Source of the DNA: Clostridiales bacterium
GTDB taxonomy: Bacteria; Bacillota; Clostridia; UBA1381
Length of the DNA stretch: 38,010 nucleotides
NCBI GenBank assembly: GCA_029226975.1
Contig: JAQXZB010000053.1
Coordinates: 1-38,010 of the forward strand
Direction: 5' to 3'
A program made the position numbers and the translations under genes. The notes below the pieces were generated by a model, which was not told the origin of the DNA, did not search any database, and saw only the letters and a program-made list of their open reading frames with translations. Position 1 is the stretch's first letter, and every line of letters begins with the position of its first letter. Positions 34,221 through 38,010 of this stretch are shown in pieces.

Positions 34221-35888
34221 TTAATATTGCTTTTTTCCCAATACTTCCTCTATCTTGTTGTTTATTTTTTCTCTTATTTGTGCTACACCTCTATCGGTTC
34301 TCGGATATTCATTAAAGCTTTTAACTCCGCTTTCATCTATTATCGCATCAACCCCGGCCTTGCCGATATAGCTTTCCAAAAGCTTGCACGCTCTTATATC
34401 CTGCAATGCCTCATAAAATACCACACTGCGTATTGACTCTATAGGACCGTCCTCGGCGGGATATACGCAAAAGGCATCGCCGGAGGGAAAAGCTTCATCC
34501 GCGTCTGTTACCAAAAACGGATTTATTGCACGCTTTGAAAGCTGTGAATAGTAGAAATTATATCCCCACTGCAAGAATCCGTTTATGCCGTACTTATAAA
34601 GCTGCATTCCGGTGACTCTGTTTCTCCCCGACGGCATGGCGATAAAACGGTTGCTGTAGCCTTCCCCCGCAGGGCAGCAGCAGTAATATGCCCATATATC
34701 ATTTATTCCCCGCTCAAAGAAGCTGTCAACAGACGACGTAACCACAACCGGATTGTTCATGAGTCCACATTCACAAAACTCATAATGGGACATGGCATCC
34801 ATTATTTTTTCATCAGGTACCAATCCCTTAAGTATTTCCCGCTCGGTTTTGTAACATTCGTAATGCCATTTATAATCCGGTTCATCCGAAACATGGAAGT
34901 ATGTATCATCATACACACACTCCGCCTTCAGAAAATCCATGAGCTGCGGAATAAATGCCTTGAGGAATGAACGATACTCAGGAGTATCCGCCTTGACATG
35001 CCATCCGAAAAGCTTCTTCTTTCCTTCATTTGTCTGTGCCTCAATCTTGGGAGTACAGCCGGTACCCCATTGTGTAAACAGATGTGATATTTCAAATTTC
35101 TTTATACCGTTCTCCTTGCATATTTTTATCCACCGTTTTAATTTATCAAATCCGAAGCTGTAAATACCGTTATCATACCGCACATCAACCAACTGCACCG
35201 TAGGTCGTTCTCCTCCCACTTCGGTGTCAAGAGGCGGCGTGAATACAGGAGTCAGTATCATATTGATTCCGATATATGCCGCCATCTTTATAAACTTTTC
35301 AATCATTGCCCAATGCTGCTTCGAAAATACCTCTTGATTATAGTAGCTTGCTATGCAGTCGGCGTGGAACCACTGGGTGTATGTAAGCTCTTGTTCGGGC
35401 AGACAAGCGTCAAGTACCTTTACTGTAAAAGTCTTTTTCTGCTCCTCCTCACCATACACAAGAACAAGCTCAACCGGATATTCTCCCGCCGGCATATCCT
35501 TAGGTATAATCACCGTCACAAATAAAGAGTGGGATTTGTCTTGAATTACCTCAAAGGTGTTATCCTTTATCGGATACAGAATATCGGGAAAAAGTCCCGG
35601 CTCCTTTGATATATAATAATCATCGTTATCCCTTGTATATGCCGGCAGGGCACATGGTACATTCTCTACCCTTCTGAACTGTACCGTCAGTCGGCTATCG
35701 GCATTTACCGAAAACCTAACCGTAGTTTTGCGGCTGTCTTCCCCTTCCTTTTTATAAAGTATCTGGTATGAAACTCTTTCACCTTTAAGCGCACTTATAC
35801 CCCGAACTTCATCTTGTTTGGTATAATTGCTCGTCAGCAAAATCTTTTCCAAAGATGATAATTGCAAAAATGTAAATTCTTTACCCAT
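34221..35888 (-). CDS. DUF4091 / GH123-like putative glycoside hydrolase, cytoplasmic
   Basis: Protein of 555 residues without signal peptide. An N-terminal beta domain (about 10-160, ending in YPVELVLVYGEEEQKKTFTVKVLD) is followed by a barrel containing TYTQWFHADCIASYY, FEISHLFTQWG and the diagnostic FHVSDEPD (Asp335-Glu336). In GH123-type enzymes an adjacent Asp-Glu pair at this point does substrate-assisted cleavage of N-acetyl-galactosaminides; DUF4091 relatives are mostly untested. Later WAYYCCCPAGEGYSNR and GFLQWGYNFYYSQ line the putative active site. It is probably a glycosidase acting on imported material, but the substrate is unclear. AGGAGAG precedes ATG 35888. It has its own copy of the promoter module and its own terminator. 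Confidence 0.8.
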   Translation of the reverse strand: MGKEFTFLQLSSLEKILLTSNYTKQDEVRGISALKGERVSYQILYKKEGEDSRKTTVRFSVNADSRLTVQFRRVENVPCALPAYTRDNDDYYISKEPGLFPDILYPIKDNTFEVIQDKSHSLFVTVIIPKDMPAGEYPVELVLVYGEEEQKKTFTVKVLDACLPEQELTYTQWFHADCIASYYNQEVFSKQHWAMIEKFIKMAAYIGINMILTPVFTPPLDTEVGGERPTVQLVDVRYDNGIYSFGFDKLKRWIKICKENGIKKFEISHLFTQWGTGCTPKIEAQTNEGKKKLFGWHVKADTPEYRSFLKAFIPQLMDFLKAECVYDDTYFHVSDEPDYKWHYECYKTEREILKGLVPDEKIMDAMSHYEFCECGLMNNPVVVTSSVDSFFERGINDIWAYYCCCPAGEGYSNRFIAMPSGRNRVTGMQLYKYGINGFLQWGYNFYYSQLSKRAINPFLVTDADEAFPSGDAFCVYPAEDGPIESIRSVVFYEALQDIRACKLLESYIGKAGVDAIIDESGVKSFNEYPRTDRGVAQIREKINNKIEEVLGKKQY

Positions 35889-35924
35889 AAATTTCTCTCC
35901 TATATGATATTATTCTATCTACAT

Positions 35925-36012
35925 ACATTGCTGATTTTATGACTTACATTATACCCGTTTTCTCCGAAAAAAACCACTATGATTTAGAGTACAATTTACT
36001 CAAATTTCGAGC
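35925..36012 (-). promoter_or_regulatory. Second copy of the promoter/operator/leader module
   Basis: It matches the module at 34004-34089 along its length. On the minus strand: -10 TATAAT (35953-35948), weak -35 (TGGTTT, 35976-35971), direct repeats GCTCGAAATTTGAGTA (36012-35997) and ACTCTAAATCATAGTG (35990-35975), again 22 bases apart, and the identical 17-base leader block (35941-35925). It drives the DUF4091 gene with a leader of about 50 bases. The duplication points to a shared regulator for both units. Confidence 0.7.
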
Positions 36013-36033
36013 ATTTTTACTGCCCTTTCCAAA

Positions 36034-37263
36034 TCATATGTAATTTTTCAAATTAAACCCGGCAAGTCTTATATGCTTTCTTTCTACCGTATACGACATT
36101 GCAAGCTCCCCGTCTTTAAAATACTGAATAAAGGGATAGAAGCAGCTTGTGTGCATATGCGCCGAAAGCACAACAGTGCTGTCCTTAATATTTTCCGTAT
36201 CTATATGGATTATGCCGATATGCTCGCGGTCTATCGGCGCATGGAACAGATACAGCTCGCCGTTATAAACGATGAAATCCGACCTTGACTGACAGTCCTC
36301 CACAAGCACCGGGGTTTCCCATGTCTTGTTTATCAAATCATACACTGTCAAGAAACCGTACTTTGTTGACTCATCATGCTGTCTTACAAAATAATAGCAC
36401 TTATCCCCTAATACATATGTCGCATTTTCCCATTTGGAATCGTTTGCGAAATCGGGCTCGGAAACATACTCCCATGTTATAAGATCTCTGCTCTTTATAA
36501 TACAAGTGAAATCTCCGCTGTAGGCTCCTGTATAATGAACCTTCTCACCGTTCTCAATACGGACAGACAGCTTTTGCATAATTCCGATGTCGCTGTACAT
36601 TTTCTTAAATCCTATCTCGCTCTCGGCAAGAGCGCTTTTCATTCCGCTTATGCTAAAATCATTTACCACATCACCTACCTTAAATCTGTTTACCGAAATC
36701 TCTCCAAGCTCCTGTGTCGAGATCTTAAACGGACAATACAGTCTGTAATAATTGTAAGTATCCCCATCCGCCAGTTCGGCAGTCCATAAAATATATAATG
36801 TATCCTCATCCTTCTGCATCAAAACCGTATCATACAATGCATTGATGCGTCTGCCGCCAAAAACATCACCGGCAGACTGAATATCCACAAAGGTCTTATT
36901 TGCCAAATCGTTTACGGGACAATACACAAAACGCGCCGTATGATCATGCGGATCCTCCAAATCAGTCTTGTTATTTGCGTAATATGTCATATAAATTACG
37001 TCATTTATTACTGCAAATGTAGAAACATGAACCATAAAATCACGCTCTTTAACCTTTCCTTCTTCAAGAAGCACTTCGGATTTTTCAAAATCCGAAACAA
37101 ACCTCTCCTCAATTTCTGCGGCAAATTGTTCACCCTTGCGTTTTGCCTCATCGGATACATCTGACGAAATTATTTTCACAAACTCACCGATTTCCTTGTT
37201 TTCCACAACAACAGACTTTTTGTCCGTTGCGAAGTCATCAGAAAAAATGCTATTCTTTGTCAT
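36034..37263 (-). CDS. Sialidase/BNR-like beta-propeller protein, function unknown
   Basis: Soluble protein of 409 residues, no signal peptide. After a charged 80-residue N-terminus the sequence repeats short sheets of the kind VINDVIYMTYYANNK, DEDTLYILWTAEL, IKSRDLITWEYVSEP, VLGDKCYYFVRQHD and IVYNGELYLFHAPIDREHIG, spaced about 50-60 residues apart. This is the pattern of a five- or six-bladed propeller as in sialidase-like and GH43/GH130-like proteins (S-R-D-L-x-x-W-E is typical). The catalytic Arg triad of sialidases or acids of GH43 cannot be assigned with confidence, so no reaction is claimed. AGAAGGAG precedes ATG 37263, which overlaps the YgjV-like gene by 14 bases. No terminator was seen after it, so transcription may run into the DUF4091 module. 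Confidence 0.65.
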   Translation of the reverse strand: MTKNSIFSDDFATDKKSVVVENKEIGEFVKIISSDVSDEAKRKGEQFAAEIEERFVSDFEKSEVLLEEGKVKERDFMVHVSTFAVINDVIYMTYYANNKTDLEDPHDHTARFVYCPVNDLANKTFVDIQSAGDVFGGRRINALYDTVLMQKDEDTLYILWTAELADGDTYNYYRLYCPFKISTQELGEISVNRFKVGDVVNDFSISGMKSALAESEIGFKKMYSDIGIMQKLSVRIENGEKVHYTGAYSGDFTCIIKSRDLITWEYVSEPDFANDSKWENATYVLGDKCYYFVRQHDESTKYGFLTVYDLINKTWETPVLVEDCQSRSDFIVYNGELYLFHAPIDREHIGIIHIDTENIKDSTVVLSAHMHTSCFYPFIQYFKDGELAMSYTVERKHIRLAGFNLKNYI

Positions 37264-37771
37264 GACTTGTCACTCCTTCTTTAATAAAATATAAAAATAT
37301 AGAAAAAATTGCTATACTTTCATTAACCACTCCCACATATGATCCTACAAACAAATCATATATCAAAAACACAACCGATACCGGAACCGAAATGATTTTG
37401 GTAAGTTTCGGTTTGCGCAGCCAAAGCGACAACGTCACAAAAGTCGACGCCGCTATCGGCAAAATATTTATCGGTGCTTTAAAAGACCTTATTCCCAGTC
37501 CCCAGTTAAGTAAAATAAAGACAATCGGCCAAAACATAAAATTCGCCCATTTTTTTTGCTCTCTGTTTATAAACACAAGCTCACGGAATATACCCACAAA
37601 ATTAGGTATCATTCCTCCGTATGCGCCAAGACATAAATAGTGAGCCGTCCAAAACAAATCGGCACAGAGTTTTCCGGCAATAAGCTTTCGGCGCTCTGTC
37701 TGCTGATAAGACATAAACAGTGACGCCATGGCTCCCAATCCCAAAAGCTGCGCAATTATCTGCAGTTTCAT
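37250..37771 (-). CDS. YgjV-family inner membrane protein
   Basis: Small membrane protein of 173 residues with about five or six helices. MASLFMSYQQTERRKLIAGK, ADLFWTAHYLCLGAYGGMIPNFVGIFRELVF and the ending IYDLFVGSYVGVVNESIAIFSI fit the YgjV family (Q-x-x-x-R-x-x-L, H-Y-x-x-L-G-A-x-x-G, N-x-x-x-x-x-R), described in enterobacteria but of unknown function. A perfect GGAGG lies upstream of ATG 37771. The 14-base overlap with the propeller gene shows co-translation, so a shared task, such as uptake or export of a sugar-related metabolite, is conceivable but unproven. Confidence 0.8.
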   Translation of the reverse strand: MKLQIIAQLLGLGAMASLFMSYQQTERRKLIAGKLCADLFWTAHYLCLGAYGGMIPNFVGIFRELVFINREQKKWANFMFWPIVFILLNWGLGIRSFKAPINILPIAASTFVTLSLWLRKPKLTKIISVPVSVVFLIYDLFVGSYVGVVNESIAIFSIFLYFIKEGVTSHDKE

Positions 37772-37790
37772 ATTTACCTCCGTTTCTTGC

Positions 37791-37819
37791 TTGACATTTC
37801 ATGTTTTTTCTATTATAAT
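37791..37819 (+). promoter_or_regulatory. Consensus sigma-A promoter for the AraC-like gene
   Basis: TTGACA (37791-37796), a 17-base spacer, then TATAAT (37814-37819): a perfect housekeeping promoter on the plus strand, 85 bases before the start codon at 37905. A second TATAAT (37825-37830 with one base offset) lies 11 bases on. The strength suggests the regulator is made constitutively unless repressed. Confidence 0.8.
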
Positions 37820-37822
37820 AAT

Positions 37823-37851
37823 AGTATAATGGAAAGAATATCAAAAATCAA
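37823..37851 (-). promoter_or_regulatory. Promoter for the YgjV/propeller unit
   Basis: On the minus strand TTGATT (37851-37846), 17 bases, then TATACT (37828-37823), about 50 bases upstream of ATG 37771. The -10 lies four bases from the -10 of the opposite promoter, so the two RNA polymerase footprints must collide. Confidence 0.6.
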
Positions 37852-37904
37852 TGTCATATATAGGGTAAAAATAACACTATCTTGCAAAAGGAAAGGACAA
37901 TAAC

Positions 37905-38010
37905 AATGCTCGGAACACGTCATGAAGAATATGACAGTTATTTTAACAATCTGCCGTTCAGGCTCACAGCGGATATAGAGATAACAGCCTCCTCATACAG
38001 TCACGAAGCA
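37905..38010 (+). CDS. Putative AraC-family regulator, 5' end only
   Basis: The only plus-strand gene supported; 35 codons are visible. AGGAAAGGAC sits 8 bases before ATG 37905 and a consensus promoter lies upstream. The protein begins MLGTRHEEYDSYFNNLPFRL and continues TADIEITASSYSHEA, matching the start of AraC-type regulators with an N-terminal cupin (x-L-P-F-x-L ... D-I-x-x-x-x-x-x-x-H, then E-I). The DNA-binding domain is outside the window, so the family call rests on this short stretch and on position. It diverges from carbohydrate genes, so it is a candidate sugar-responsive regulator of this locus. Confidence 0.55.

Overview
The window looks like chromosome of a Gram-positive anaerobe, most likely a fibre-degrading Clostridia member from a gut or similar habitat. 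The evidence is: S-layer-homology (SLH) surface proteins, YesM/YesN-type two-component regulators, LplB/LplC-type sugar permeases without their own ATPase, AGGAGG-type ribosome binding sites, GTG and TTG starts, and GH10 xylanases. The genus is not determinable from this sequence alone. Nearly everything is on the minus strand, so the text below reads from high to low coordinates. No rRNA, tRNA, CRISPR array, transposase or integrase was seen, and no gene-free stretch exceeds 300 bases.

Right edge (38010 to 34131). A plus-strand AraC-like regulator begins at 37905 and runs off the window. It diverges from a small minus-strand unit: a YgjV-like membrane protein overlapping a sialidase-like beta-propeller protein. 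Their two promoters interlock around 37791-37851. Next is a cytoplasmic DUF4091 (GH123-like) protein with its own promoter module at 35925-36012, closed by a strong terminator at 34132-34172.

Central array (34089 to 2611). A second copy of that promoter module (34004-34089) precedes 18 consecutive minus-strand genes whose largest gap is under 100 bases. They end at a bidirectional terminator (2611-2645). In order: two SLH surface proteins; a Gld-type ABC system (ATPase, permease fused to a GldG-like domain, DUF4340 protein); a GH10 xylanase with a copper-amine-oxidase-like (CuAO) C-terminus; a secreted binding protein; a giant multimodular GH10 xylanase; a secreted paralogue of that xylanase's N-terminal half; a CBM9-CuAO protein; a lipoprotein plus two permeases (oligosaccharide importer); a YesM kinase and YesN regulator; a GH4 alpha-galactosidase; a nucleoside hydrolase; and a ribokinase-like sugar kinase. 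The apparent logic is: capture and cut xylan at the surface, import oligomers, sense them, and finish hydrolysis inside.

Left edge (2559 to 1). A separate unit has its own promoter and encodes a membrane-anchored sugar-binding protein followed by a second YesM-type kinase, cut by the window edge just before its phospho-acceptor His motif.

The most unusual material is: (i) a recurrent module that starts W-D-F-E and ends Y-x-D-[ND]-I, found six times in three secreted proteins and possibly an unnamed carbohydrate-binding family; (ii) two GH10 enzymes sharing the same substitutions in the normally invariant substrate-binding motifs; (iii) a duplicated promoter/operator/leader module in front of the two main units; (iv) a Gld-type ABC system embedded in a xylan locus.
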